Origin: CAVYYW01 sp963772845
GTDB taxonomy: Bacteria > Bacillota > Bacilli > Bacillales > Sporolactobacillaceae
DNA: 64,000 nt
Assembly: GCA_963772845.1 (NCBI GenBank)
Contig: CAVYYW010000014.1
Span: 62,001 to 126,000, forward strand
Reading direction: 5' to 3'
In this document: positions 8,200-16,983 of the stretch, one piece after another
Position numbering within the stretch: the stretch's first letter is position 1
Layout: the number at the start of each line of letters is the position of its first letter
Translations under genes and position numbers: made by a program
Notes under the pieces: generated by a model
Seen by the model: only the letters and a program-made list of their open reading frames with translations
Database searches by the model: none
What the model was told of the DNA's origin: nothing

Positions 8200-8253
8200 T
8201 TTAATTATATGTAAAGATAGGTGTCAAGACATATATATATTCAGGTGATAACG
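8200..8253. promoter_or_regulatory. nifS/nadB divergent control region with a TGTC-AA-GACA palindrome
   Basis: The 88 bases between the divergent starts hold a short palindrome TGTCAAGACA at 8222-8231 embedded in AGGTGTCAAGACATA. It lies near the likely transcription start of nadB and over the -35 area on the nifS side (TATAAT on the minus strand near 8208). In B. subtilis both units are repressed by the niacin-responsive regulator NadR (YrxA/NiaR). Assigning this palindrome to that regulator is inference; the regulator gene is not in the window. Confidence 0.5.
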
Positions 8254-9825
8254 ATGAAAAGCTATCAGGCGGATGTCGTCATTATCGGATCAGGCTTAGC
8301 CGCACTAATGGCGGCAAGACAATTATCTGTGGAAAAGCATGTGATAATTATCACAAAGTCCGATTGGCATGAAAGTAATTCTTATTTAGCCCAGGGTGGC
8401 ATAGCTGCAACGTATGCACCAAGTGACTCAATCTCTCTTCACTTGGAGGATGCACTTACCGCAGGGCGTTTTCATAATCATCGTCAGCGAACAGAAGAAC
8501 TCGTTAGTGAAAGCAAGTTAATCATACAAGATCTTATAAATGAAGGGATGCCTTTTGACAACGGGACAGATGGCATGCCTGATTTGGCACGGGAAGGCGG
8601 ACATCGTCAGCACCGCATTCTGCATGCAGGAGGCGACGCGACGGGGCGCGTTTTGACAGACCACCTGAAAGCACTCCTCGATGACCGGGTAGAGATTCAT
8701 GAGCACACGATGGCGATGGATTTAGTGGTCACTGAACAGGGGTGCCAAGGTTTATGGGCATTAAACGCAAAGAATTCCCCTGTCTTATATGAAACAACCC
8801 ATGTCATAATAGCGGCTGGTGGAGCAGGACATGTCTATGCCCCTAGTTCCAACGCCCCTACCGTTACGGGAGATGGGATTGCAATGGCCTATCGAGCAGG
8901 GGCAAAACTTGCGGATATGGAATTTATTCAATTTCACCCCACTCTGCTTACTCATAACAGTATAGCCTTCGGACTGGTATCTGAAGCCGTTCGAGGTGAA
9001 GGCGCTATACTTGTTAACGAAAAAGGCGAACGCCTGATGGAAGGCGTGCATCCTCAGGCAGATTTAGCTCCCCGAGATATTGTCAGCCGGACATTGTATC
9101 AGGCTTTGATGACGGGTAGGGCAAAGAACGTTTACCTTGATATTAGTACCATTAGAGATTTTTACACGCGTTTCCCTACAATAGCCGGGCTGTGTGAACA
9201 GGCTGAAGTTGACTTATCCTCTTTTATGATTCCTGTTTCTCCAGGTGCACATTTTACAATGGGAGGTATTTTGACTGACCATGCCGGAAGAACCTCCATA
9301 CCCAATCTTTTTGCTTGTGGTGAATCTGCGTGTACCGGCGTTCATGGTGCCAACCGAATTGCCAGTCATTCCCTGTTGGAAGCGCTGTTATTTGGGAGGC
9401 GCTGTGCTGAAACGATTCTTTTGGATGAGAAGCCTGCTAAAGAACCGTTCTCAATAGATATGCGTCAATTGACTGCATTTTTTCCAAAAAAAGAAGAAAT
9501 ACAGAATATTATGTTCCATCTGGTGGGGATCGTTCGGCACGAGGATTCTTTACGGCAAGCCTTGGATTGGTTTGATACGTATGATTGGCCGCTGATTTCC
9601 GGCAGGTATTACCAACTTGAGAAAGAGAATATGGAACGTCTAAATATGCTGACTGTCGGAAGAATGATTACAGCTTCTGCTCTGATGAGAACAGAAAGCC
9701 GCGGAGGACATTTTCGCACCGATTACCCTGCAATTAAAAAAAAGTGGCTGCAAAAGCAGATTGTCTGGAAAGGAGCCCAAATTGAATACTCTAAAGTTGA
9801 GAAAGAATTTACTCGCCTTTTTTGA
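8254..9825 (+). CDS. nadB: L-aspartate oxidase NadB
   Basis: This FAD enzyme oxidises L-aspartate to iminoaspartate, the first step of de novo NAD synthesis. The 523-residue product begins with the dinucleotide-binding motif IIGSGLAALMAAR and continues with SYLAQGGIAA, GGHRQHRILHAGGDATG and HGANRIASHSLLEALLFG, all typical of the succinate dehydrogenase/NadB flavoprotein family. An in-frame GTG at 8221 lies in the operator region; the ATG at 8254 has AGGTGAT upstream and gives the correct N-terminus. It is the first gene of nadB-nadC-nadA and overlaps nadC by 44 bases. Confidence 0.95.
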   Translation: MKSYQADVVIIGSGLAALMAARQLSVEKHVIIITKSDWHESNSYLAQGGIAATYAPSDSISLHLEDALTAGRFHNHRQRTEELVSESKLIIQDLINEGMPFDNGTDGMPDLAREGGHRQHRILHAGGDATGRVLTDHLKALLDDRVEIHEHTMAMDLVVTEQGCQGLWALNAKNSPVLYETTHVIIAAGGAGHVYAPSSNAPTVTGDGIAMAYRAGAKLADMEFIQFHPTLLTHNSIAFGLVSEAVRGEGAILVNEKGERLMEGVHPQADLAPRDIVSRTLYQALMTGRAKNVYLDISTIRDFYTRFPTIAGLCEQAEVDLSSFMIPVSPGAHFTMGGILTDHAGRTSIPNLFACGESACTGVHGANRIASHSLLEALLFGRRCAETILLDEKPAKEPFSIDMRQLTAFFPKKEEIQNIMFHLVGIVRHEDSLRQALDWFDTYDWPLISGRYYQLEKENMERLNMLTVGRMITASALMRTESRGGHFRTDYPAIKKKWLQKQIVWKGAQIEYSKVEKEFTRLF

Positions 9826-10627
9826 AGAAGATTTCGGCGATGGAGATGTGACAAGCGAAGCACTATTTAATGAAGAAGATACAGCAAAAGGAATCTTCAC
9901 AGCGAAATCTGCAGGCGTTATTGCTGGAGTTGACGTTCTTAAAGAGGGCTATAAGCTCATGGATGAGACTATTATTTTCACCCCTTTTGTAAGAGACGGT
10001 CAGCGCGTTAAGGAAGGACAGGATCTTTTTGAAGCTGAAGGACCGGTTCAGAAGCTGTTAGGGGCTGAAAGAGTTCTGTTAAACCTTGTTCAACGAATGA
10101 GCGGAATTGCGACGATGACACGCGAAGCTGTGGAGCGCCTAGGGCAGCCTTTGATTAAAATTACAGACACAAGAAAGACAACGCCAGGTCTGAGAATGTT
10201 TGAAAAATATGCTGTCGTCTGCGGAGGCGGCTTTAACCACAGACGCGGTCTTTATGATGCAGTCATGATTAAAGACAATCATATTGCACATACAGGAAGC
10301 ATTACAGCAGCCGTACAAAAAGCCAGAATCGCTCTTGGTCATACTGTGAAAATAGAAGTAGAGACAACGTGCAGAGAAGAAGTCATCGAGGCAGTTGAAG
10401 CTGCTGCAGATATTATTATGTTTGATAACTGCTCACCTGAAGAGATGACCGAATACACGAAGCTTGTCCCTCCTTCGATAATAACTGAAGCCTCAGGAGG
10501 AATAGATCTCGGCACCATTCATGCTTACAGTGAAACCGGAATAAACGTTATTTCACTCGGGTGTCTAACACATTCTTATAAAGCCATGGATATTAGCTTT
10601 AATCTTGGGCGAGTGGTCTCTATATAG
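9782..10627 (+). CDS. nadC: Nicotinate-nucleotide diphosphorylase (carboxylating) NadC
   Basis: The enzyme converts quinolinate and PRPP to nicotinate mononucleotide, the third step of NAD synthesis. The 281-residue product has GDGDVTSEALF near the N-terminus, the active-site stretch ITDTRKTTPGLRMFEKYAV, GGGFNHRRGLYDAVMIKDNH, and the C-terminal barrel motif EASGGI. The start is a TTG at 9782, six bases after AAAGGAG at 9769-9775; this gives MNTLKLRKNLLAFFEEDFG, as expected. The gene overlaps the end of nadB, so translation is likely coupled. nadA follows after 76 bases. Confidence 0.95.
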   Translation: MNTLKLRKNLLAFFEEDFGDGDVTSEALFNEEDTAKGIFTAKSAGVIAGVDVLKEGYKLMDETIIFTPFVRDGQRVKEGQDLFEAEGPVQKLLGAERVLLNLVQRMSGIATMTREAVERLGQPLIKITDTRKTTPGLRMFEKYAVVCGGGFNHRRGLYDAVMIKDNHIAHTGSITAAVQKARIALGHTVKIEVETTCREEVIEAVEAAADIIMFDNCSPEEMTEYTKLVPPSIITEASGGIDLGTIHAYSETGINVISLGCLTHSYKAMDISFNLGRVVSI

Positions 10628-10703
10628 GCATAGACAAATGAATAACATCCTTGAAAGGGGGCACGGCAGGGAGCAGCATGAAAAGGCACCTGCTTAAAAT
10701 ATT

Positions 10704-11807
10704 ATGAGCAAAGTAATGGAAAAATTTTATCAAACAGAGGGTATGCCAAACAGTTACTATAATGAAGCGTCTGAAGATCTGATAGACCGGGTCAAGGAAA
10801 TAAAAGAAAAATGGGGCGCAAAGCTTTATATACCGGGGCACCATTATCAAAAAAATGAAGTTATACAATTTGCAGACGATACAGGTGATTCACTGGCATT
10901 AGCCCAATTGTCCGCACAAAATACCGAAGCGGAATACATTGTTTTTTGCGGGGTTCACTTCATGGCAGAAACTGCAGATATACTCACAGGGCCAGATCAA
11001 AAAGTTATTTTACCGGATTTGCGTGCTGGCTGTTCTATGGCAGACATGGCTAACATTCAGCAGCTAGAGAAGGCTTGGGTAACTCTTCAGGAAACCTTCG
11101 GTGATACGATCCTTCCTATGACTTACGTAAATTCTACTGCGGCGATTAAGGCTTTTTGCGGAAGCCATGGCGGAGCGACAGTGACATCATCCAATGCTGA
11201 GAAAATGCTTGAATGGGCTTTTCAACAGAAGAAAAGAGTGCTTTTTTTGCCTGATCAGCATTTGGGAAGAAACACTGGCGTTAAAATGGGAGTGCCGCTT
11301 GATCACATGACGGTCTGGAATCCAATCCGCCATCAATTTGAAGGCGGTCACGATGATTCCATTAGAATGATTCTTTGGAAAGGACACTGCTCGGTCCATG
11401 AAAAATTCACAGTGGAGAATATAAATTCTCTACGCATGGAAGATCCTGAGGTGCAGATTATTGTTCATCCAGAATGCACGTATGATGTTGTTCAACAAGC
11501 GGATGATGCCGGTTCCACACAATATATAATAAAAAAAATTCAGGAAGCTCCCCGAGGATCAAAATGGGCGATTGGCACTGAAATGAATCTCGTTCAACGA
11601 TTAATCGACACGCACCCTGAACAGGAAATTCGTTCATTAAATCCGAACATGTGTCCTTGCCTGACAATGAATCGAATTGATTTACCTCACCTAGTCTGGT
11701 CACTTGAACAGATCGATAATAATAACGCAGCTAATATCATAAAAGTTGATGAAACAACAACAAAACAAGCCCGACTGGCATTAGAAAGAATGCTGCACAA
11801 CGTATAG
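10704..11807 (+). CDS. nadA: Quinolinate synthase NadA
   Basis: This 4Fe-4S enzyme condenses iminoaspartate with dihydroxyacetone phosphate to quinolinate. The 367-residue product is the Bacillus-length form with PGHHYQKNEVIQFAD near residue 44, RAGCSMAD with a cluster cysteine at residue 110, WKGHCSVHEKF, IVHPECTYDVV and NPNMCPCLTMN holding the remaining cysteine motifs. The ribosome site is weak (AAAAGG about 20 bases upstream), but the N-terminus aligns with the family. It is last in the nad operon. No conventional terminator follows; the repeat element at 11811 starts at once and contains hairpins that could serve. Confidence 0.95.
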   Translation: MSKVMEKFYQTEGMPNSYYNEASEDLIDRVKEIKEKWGAKLYIPGHHYQKNEVIQFADDTGDSLALAQLSAQNTEAEYIVFCGVHFMAETADILTGPDQKVILPDLRAGCSMADMANIQQLEKAWVTLQETFGDTILPMTYVNSTAAIKAFCGSHGGATVTSSNAEKMLEWAFQQKKRVLFLPDQHLGRNTGVKMGVPLDHMTVWNPIRHQFEGGHDDSIRMILWKGHCSVHEKFTVENINSLRMEDPEVQIIVHPECTYDVVQQADDAGSTQYIIKKIQEAPRGSKWAIGTEMNLVQRLIDTHPEQEIRSLNPNMCPCLTMNRIDLPHLVWSLEQIDNNNAANIIKVDETTTKQARLALERMLHNV

Positions 11808-11810
11808 GTA

Positions 11811-12060
11811 GAAAAGCGGAGCCGAACATGTAGCTCCGACGGGCACTGGAAGGATTCCGAAAAAGTGGCTCTTTCACTTTTGCAGGAATACTGAAGTGAC
11901 CCCGAGGAGCTGTGAGGCGCAGCTGGACAAAGAAAAGCGGAGCTGACATGTAGTCCGAAGGAGCCTGGAGATTTTCCGAAAAAGTGGCTCTTTCACTTTG
12001 CAGGAAACTGAAGTGACCCCGAGGAGCTGTGAGGCGCAGCTGGACAAAGAAAAGCGAGGT
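11811..12060. repeat. Structured repeat family R3, two partial tandem copies after nadA
   Basis: AAAAGCGGAGC(C)GA...CATGTAG starts at 11812 and again at 11934, and each copy ends with a hairpin AAAAGTG...CACTTTT. GAAGTGACCCCGAGGAGCTG appears at 11892 and 12009. The opening matches the R3 element at 4602. Its position directly at the nadA stop suggests it doubles as a terminator or mRNA end. Confidence 0.75.
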
Positions 12061-12111
12061 TGCCTGCTTCGACAGTGGCCACTGAAAACTCCTCTAGTGT
12101 CGACGTGGTTA

Positions 12112-12256
12112 TTGATTTCCGCTCTAGGCTGCTCGCTTTCCGCGGGCACGGCCTCAGCTAACGTTGGCGTGGTCTCTTTTGCGCCAAAGTGGATCTTCGG
12201 ACGCGTGCTAGTTCCGCTGGAGTCTCGCACCTTCCGCTTCAAGCAACGTGTTTGTT
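12112..12256 (+). repeat. Dispersed palindromic repeat R1, forward copy
   Basis: It contains TCGCTTTCCGCGGGCACGG, CTCAGCTAAC, a hairpin (here one arm has a changed base, ACGTTGGCG/CGCCAAAGT) and ATCTTCGGACGCGTGCT, then GGAGTCTCGCACC. The same order is found in all R1 copies in the window. Confidence 0.85.
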
Positions 12257-12354
12257 TCCTGCTTTTGCCATTTCGAAGTCATATTTGGCTGTAGGTATTC
12301 TTCAGAGGCTATCAGCTACACTGGAAGAATCTATGATTTAGTCGTAGTTATTGA

Positions 12355-12492
12355 CTTCCGTTTAGGCTGCTCGCTTTCCGCGGGCACGGCCTCAGCTAAC
12401 TTTGGCGTGGTCCCTTTTGCGCCAAAGTGGATCTTCGGACGCGTGCTGGTTCCGCTGGAGTCTCGCACCTTTCGCTTCACTCAACGTGTTTG
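12355..12492 (+). repeat. Dispersed palindromic repeat R1, second forward copy
   Basis: It is nearly identical to the copy at 12112, with an intact ACTTTGGCG...CGCCAAAGT hairpin and the CGCTTCACTCAACGTGTTTG tail. The two copies lie about 230 bases apart in the same direction. Confidence 0.88.
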
Positions 12493-12876
12493 TTGCATGC
12501 TTTTGCCACTTAGAGACATAGGGAGCTTCTCAAGGCTTTAGAATTTAAGGGGACTTTGTGTCATTCTTTGATTAAATCTTAAGTAAGTTCATAATTACGG
12601 AGATTTTCAGCGGCCTCGCTCCGGCAGGTACTGGGAAACGAGAAAAGATAAAGTCGCAAAACACTTTCGGTCTTTTTAATAATCACATATGATCAGATTG
12701 AAGAAGGGGACTTTTACTAAAAGTCTCCTTTGCTTTTGGGAAAAGAATGATGGAAGCAACCACATCTTATTGCCCAGAAGCTTCTGGGTTCATTTGTTTT
12801 TTTGCTTGAGTTTTGATATTAAAGTGAGCAATAATATGAGTTGAGCCTATTTAATTTTACCGAGGGAGGCCGACTT
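12493..12876. other. Intergenic region between the repeats and yunD
   Basis: No gene is seen. It contains a degenerate R3-like fragment (GGCCTCGCTCCGGCAGGTAC) near 12611, a terminator hairpin at 12706 and the yunD leader. Confidence 0.5.
12706..12737 (+). terminator. Rho-independent terminator
   Basis: GGGGACTTTT and AAAAGTCTCC (with a G-U pair) close a 3-base loop and are followed by TTTGCTTTT. It separates the nad region from yunD. Confidence 0.7.
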
Positions 12877-14259
12877 TTGAAAAAAATATATTTTTATCAT
12901 ACAAATGATTTGCATAGCCACTTTGAAAATTGGCCTCGAATTGTTGGTTATTTAAAACGTCAAAAGGCAAAACATAAGGCTGCCAATGAACCTTATTTTT
13001 GTATAGATGTTGGAGATCATGCTGATCGTTTTCATTCACTCACTGAAGGGACAATGGGGGCAGCAAATGTCGAGTTGCTCAACAGGGCAGGCTACGATCT
13101 GGTTACCATTGGAAATAACGAAGGTGTGACATTTACAAAGGCAGCTCTTGATAATATATACAAGGAACGGGAATTTCAGGTGGTGCTTGCCAATTTATTT
13201 GACGAGAACGGAAAGAGACCAGAATGGTGCGAGCCGTTTCAAATCATAGAAACAGATGGGGTAAGGATTGGGTTTACAGCAGCCACAGCGCCATTCACAC
13301 CTTTTTACAGCAGACTTGGATGGGATATTAAAGATCCGTTTGATGTGCTTCCACAGATTATTGGGAAACTTCGCAACGAAACAGATATTGTTGTTCTGCT
13401 TTCGCATATGGGTCTTCCTTTTGATGAAAGAGCTGCACGCGAAATAGATGGAATTGACGTGATTCTGGGGGCGCACACCCACCAGCTGCTTGAAGAAGGA
13501 GAATGGCGGAATCAAACCTTAATTACTCAAACCGGGAAATTTGGTACACACGTCGGGAAGCTTGAAATTCAATTTGATAAAGAAATGAAAAAGATCCATG
13601 AACTGAAAGAAACGGCAATCTCTCTGGATGGTGAACCAGACAGGGAGACTGAAGAACAGCTCCAAAGACTTCATAAGAGAAGCGGGGTATATCTATCTGA
13701 AGAAATCACGGTGCTTGATCATGAGATGCCTTCAGGAGATTTTGAGAGAAACGAGCTTGGGATCATTCTTGCTGATGCTCTAAAACACTGGTGTGATGGC
13801 GATATTGGTATGGCAAATGCAGGACTGATTGTGGATGGTCTGAGCGAAGGTTCGGTAACACGGGGGGATCTGCACAGAGTGTGTCCTCACCCTATCAATC
13901 CGTGCAAGGTTTCCTTAAGTGGTGAAGAAGTATTGGGAATGATGGAGAAGGGTCTTGAAGCTGACTTTCAACAATTTGAACTTAAAGGATTTGGATTTCG
14001 CGGTAAAAGAATCGGTAAGCTTATTTTCAGCGGATTAACGTTTGATTATAGAGAAGATAATCAAGTGCATAATGTGAAAATTAATGGACAAGCCATTCAG
14101 CTCAAGCAGATCTATCAAGTCGCTGTACCGGATATGTTCACGTTTGGCCGGCTCTTGACTCAAATTTCCCAAGCGGATCATAAAGATTATTATTTACCTG
14201 AAATGATGCGCGATTTATTGGCCTGGAAGCTAAAAAAAGAAGAATATCAAAATTCTTAA
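12877..14259 (+). CDS. yunD: YunD-type metallophosphoesterase (5'-nucleotidase family)
   Basis: This cytoplasmic two-metal phosphoesterase of the 5'-nucleotidase/UshA superfamily probably hydrolyses nucleotides; the physiological substrate in Bacillus is uncertain. The 460-residue product has the metal ligands in order: HTNDLHSHF (residues 6-14), VGDHAD, TIGNNEG, LLSHMG and LGAHTHQ, followed by the C-terminal nucleotidase domain from about residue 290. There is no signal peptide, unlike exported UshA enzymes. The start is a TTG at 12877 preceded by GAGGGAGG; an in-frame TTG at 12841 would add 12 unconserved residues. In B. subtilis yunD lies next to yunC and yunB; yunC is missing here. Confidence 0.88.
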   Translation: MKKIYFYHTNDLHSHFENWPRIVGYLKRQKAKHKAANEPYFCIDVGDHADRFHSLTEGTMGAANVELLNRAGYDLVTIGNNEGVTFTKAALDNIYKEREFQVVLANLFDENGKRPEWCEPFQIIETDGVRIGFTAATAPFTPFYSRLGWDIKDPFDVLPQIIGKLRNETDIVVLLSHMGLPFDERAAREIDGIDVILGAHTHQLLEEGEWRNQTLITQTGKFGTHVGKLEIQFDKEMKKIHELKETAISLDGEPDRETEEQLQRLHKRSGVYLSEEITVLDHEMPSGDFERNELGIILADALKHWCDGDIGMANAGLIVDGLSEGSVTRGDLHRVCPHPINPCKVSLSGEEVLGMMEKGLEADFQQFELKGFGFRGKRIGKLIFSGLTFDYREDNQVHNVKINGQAIQLKQIYQVAVPDMFTFGRLLTQISQADHKDYYLPEMMRDLLAWKLKKEEYQNS

Positions 14260-14275
14260 CCGAAAAGACATTTGT

Positions 14276-14311
14276 CCCCCTTTTTGCCGCATATATATGG
14301 CTTAAGGGGGG
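14276..14311 (+). promoter_or_regulatory. Inverted repeat covering the yunB ribosome site
   Basis: CCCCC followed by T's and GCC (14276-14288) can pair with GGC...AAGGGGGG (14299-14311), the latter being the yunB Shine-Dalgarno sequence. The helix is imperfect in the middle. It could be the yunD terminator, a translation-attenuating hairpin, or both. Confidence 0.4.
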
Positions 14312-14318
14312 CTTCTTA

Positions 14319-15164
14319 ATGTTTAAAGCAAAAAAAACGACTCGGCGCCGCGGTATTCCTACGCCCCAGGCATTTATTATCGCCTTTATCCTGTTTATGG
14401 CAAGTACCTTGTGGGGCTTATATATAATTGATCGCGGGGTCACACCTGCCTTAATGCAAATCGCTAAAACACAGGCAGGGCAGGTTGCCTCCTATGCCAT
14501 TAATTACGGCATAAGCAGAGAGACTATTAATAATTTAGGGGATGATTTAAGTAAATCACCTAAAGCTGCCAGTGAAGGACAGCTGATTGTGAAAACACTT
14601 GATAAGAATCAAAACGTCACGTTTGTTACGTTTGATACCACCAGAATCAACAATGCGCTCGTTGACACAAAAAACAGGATACAGTGGTTTCTTAGAAATG
14701 TCGAAAATGGCAGTATTTCAATTGATAACGGTGATTTATACAAGGGAACCAGAGGATTAACAGATCTTAAAGACGTCAATTATGATCCAAAGCATAAGAG
14801 CGACGGAGTCATCGCACGTGTGCCTCTTGGGCAGGCAATGAATAATGCCTTGCTTACAAATCTTGGACCTACTGTCCCAGTTCGTTTTGGGTTGATAAGC
14901 AACGTGACGACAAATGCAGTACCAAAACAGCAATCTTTAGGGATTAATAACACTTACCTCCAAGTGGTTTTGCATGTTACGGTTAAAGTAAGAGTGGTTA
15001 TTCCGTTTGCCTTGAAAACGGAAACCGTTTCGCAGGATATTCTGCTGGATTACGCTTACGTTCCAGGTGGCGTGCCAATCTATTACAGCAGCGGCGGTTC
15101 AAACGGCATTCCGCCTTCGCTGCCTTTGCAAAAAAAGTCTGCGACCACGTTACCGGTTAAATAG
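14319..15164 (+). CDS. yunB: Sporulation protein YunB
   Basis: YunB is a forespore-envelope protein made in the mother cell of Bacillus (sigma-E regulon); its biochemical role is unknown. The 281-residue product has a basic N-terminus (FKAKKTTRRRG), one membrane segment at about residues 17-37 (AFIIAFILFMASTLWGLYII) and an extracytoplasmic domain with conserved LGQAMNNALLTNLGPTVPVR. The poorly conserved C-terminal tail makes it a little longer than the B. subtilis protein. AAGGGGGG precedes the ATG. The stop is two bases from the stop of convergent lytH; the short palindrome GTTAAA-TAGC-TTTAAC covers both ends. Confidence 0.9.
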   Translation: MFKAKKTTRRRGIPTPQAFIIAFILFMASTLWGLYIIDRGVTPALMQIAKTQAGQVASYAINYGISRETINNLGDDLSKSPKAASEGQLIVKTLDKNQNVTFVTFDTTRINNALVDTKNRIQWFLRNVENGSISIDNGDLYKGTRGLTDLKDVNYDPKHKSDGVIARVPLGQAMNNALLTNLGPTVPVRFGLISNVTTNAVPKQQSLGINNTYLQVVLHVTVKVRVVIPFALKTETVSQDILLDYAYVPGGVPIYYSSGGSNGIPPSLPLQKKSATTLPVK

Positions 15165-15166
15165 CT

Positions 15167-16156
15167 TTAACGCTTCAGGTGTTCATAGCGCCGCAGGGCA
15201 GGATAGGGGTCGACTGCGTATTCAATGCGACCATTGTCAATATACATGCCATAATGGAGATGCGGAGGGAATTTTCCTTGGGTCCCGACAGGTCCGTATC
15301 CGGTGCTTCCAACGTAACCGATGACTTCACCCGGTTTCACGATTTCACCTTTATAAAGGCCTTTTTTGAATCCGGAAAGGTGAGCATAATAATGGTAAAT
15401 AAAGTCGGCGTCTCGAACTCCGACTCTGTAGCCCCCGAAGCGGTTCCAGCCAGCAGTTTCCACAATACCGTATCCTGTAGCTCTTACAGGTGTGCCGTAG
15501 CCAGCAAAAATATCCGTCCCTTCATGAATTCGAAGGCCGCCCCAGCCTCGTCTGGCACCCCAGGTGGAACGGTAGGAATAGTTCCAGCGGCTTGGCATGG
15601 GAAAAGCGTGATCCTTAAGCTGAGTGGTATGGAAGGTCTCATATACCTTTGAGAGCTCCAATATAAGTGTCACGGTTTGGTCTCGATTATATCTTTCCCA
15701 AAGACCAATTTTAAGGCTGCGGGGGTCATTTCCTTCTGAGGCAAGCTGAGTAGCCAAAGTGTAAAGGACATCTTCATTATTTTGAAGGTCTGCTTTGCCA
15801 TCGCCATTCCCATCACGGCCTGCTCCATTAAAAAATTCAATCGTTAGCGGATCGGTATCTTTTTGGTTCGGGTTGACTGCCCCTGTCCATTCTTCAGGTG
15901 TAAATTGGATACCAAGCGTTTTATTTTTGTCACTATGCAGATCATGCCGCCGCTGATACATCAGCGCTTCGAAATGGTCACAGGCTGCAAGGAGCGTCCA
16001 TGGAACACCGGTCACAGCTGCAGTTTTTAAATATAATGGCTGATTTTCTATATTCAGCTTTTCATTGGAAGTATTTGCATATGCAAGTGGCTTTAATGGT
16101 GTTATCAAAATTAAAAGCATAAGAAAACTGTAAGCAATTTTTTTATACATCCTCAT
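15167..16156 (-). CDS. lytH: M23-family L-Ala-D-Glu endopeptidase LytH
   Basis: LytH is a secreted zinc peptidase that trims peptide side chains of the spore cortex. The 329-residue product has an N-terminal signal anchor (IAYSFLMLLILITPLKPLAY) and a C-terminal LytM/M23 domain with HEGTDIFAGYGTPV (HxxxD) and PPHLHYGMY (HxH) as zinc and catalytic residues. A central region (residues 50-170) has the family's DGNGDGKADLQN stretch, which looks like a calcium-binding loop. The start is not certain: an ATG two codons in (16150) is equally possible. It follows yutC on the same strand with a 33-base gap, so the two probably form an operon, and it is convergent with yunB. Confidence 0.9.
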   Translation of the reverse strand: MRMYKKIAYSFLMLLILITPLKPLAYANTSNEKLNIENQPLYLKTAAVTGVPWTLLAACDHFEALMYQRRHDLHSDKNKTLGIQFTPEEWTGAVNPNQKDTDPLTIEFFNGAGRDGNGDGKADLQNNEDVLYTLATQLASEGNDPRSLKIGLWERYNRDQTVTLILELSKVYETFHTTQLKDHAFPMPSRWNYSYRSTWGARRGWGGLRIHEGTDIFAGYGTPVRATGYGIVETAGWNRFGGYRVGVRDADFIYHYYAHLSGFKKGLYKGEIVKPGEVIGYVGSTGYGPVGTQGKFPPHLHYGMYIDNGRIEYAVDPYPALRRYEHLKR

Positions 16157-16189
16157 CGGTCCATTTCATAAGATCGTACAAACGATCTG

Positions 16190-16834
16190 TTATTTCATTT
16201 GAGGGGTGCCGTTCATCGTACCTGCTTGATTCTTTTTCATTCCCGAATCTTCTTTTGGCGGATACCCCTGAGGAGACTGTTTCATTTGCTTAATCATAAA
16301 ATCAATCGACTTTTGGATACGAGGGGTATGAACGGAAAGATTACGGTAGCGCGCAATATCACTGATGGCTGATGGGTCGTCAGAAATATAAATGTGATAA
16401 TAGGATGGAACGACTGCCTGTGCTGACATTTTCACCTGCTGTGCTGATTGGATGCGGTTTTTATTCACAGTTTTATACCCTATCAGGATGTTATGATCCG
16501 TTGCAAGTGTCCCGACATCATATATATCAGGAAGACTTACAGACAGCCGGGTTATAATGTCAGCAAGTTCGGTTGGATCAATTTTCGGAATATCATGATG
16601 CTGCACAGATTGCTTGGCGTCAGGATCTCTTTTATAATGAACATATCCAAATTGGCCGTTATGAAGAGCATTTGGTGATGATTTTTGCGTTTTATGGGAC
16701 GGACCTTTATATGATATATCCGTAACTGGATCCTGACCTTGTTGAGCTCCTTGACGGTCAGTAAACGGTGCTTGGCATCCGGCAGTAAGCAGGATGGCAG
16801 CAGCAGTAATGATAATACGGCGGTACTTGAGCAT
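16190..16834 (-). CDS. yutC: YhcN/YlaJ-type sporulation lipoprotein YutC
   Basis: The 214-residue product has a signal peptide ending in LTAGC, so residue 20 is a lipidated cysteine. A YhcN/YlaJ domain follows, recognisable from YDVGTLATDHNILIGYKTV, VVPSYYHIYISDD and RYRNLSVHTPR. Proteins of this family are spore-membrane lipoproteins involved in outgrowth. AAAGGAGGG sits eight bases before the ATG. Synteny (yutC beside lytH and yutD) agrees. The C-terminus is rich in Gln, Pro and Asn and probably disordered. Confidence 0.82.
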   Translation of the reverse strand: MLKYRRIIITAAAILLTAGCQAPFTDRQGAQQGQDPVTDISYKGPSHKTQKSSPNALHNGQFGYVHYKRDPDAKQSVQHHDIPKIDPTELADIITRLSVSLPDIYDVGTLATDHNILIGYKTVNKNRIQSAQQVKMSAQAVVPSYYHIYISDDPSAISDIARYRNLSVHTPRIQKSIDFMIKQMKQSPQGYPPKEDSGMKKNQAGTMNGTPQMK

Positions 16835-16983
16835 AAATTAGCCCTCCTTTCTTTTTATCATGACCTGTTTTTTTTAGAAGTTGTCTGGTAATTTATAGCT
16901 GCAATTGAAAACTCCTGCAAGGAATGATAGCCTCGCAACGGTTATTATGTTATAAAAGATCTAACGGAAAGTGAGGATGAAGC

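Noticed and set aside
12112..12492. R1 repeats as a MITE with terminal inverted repeats
   Set aside because: The palindrome is internal; no consistent terminal inverted repeats or target-site duplications could be seen at copy ends.
11874..12541. ORFs of about 100 codons on both strands between nadA and yunD
   Set aside because: They consist of R1 and R3 repeat sequence, which recurs in other frames and directions elsewhere.
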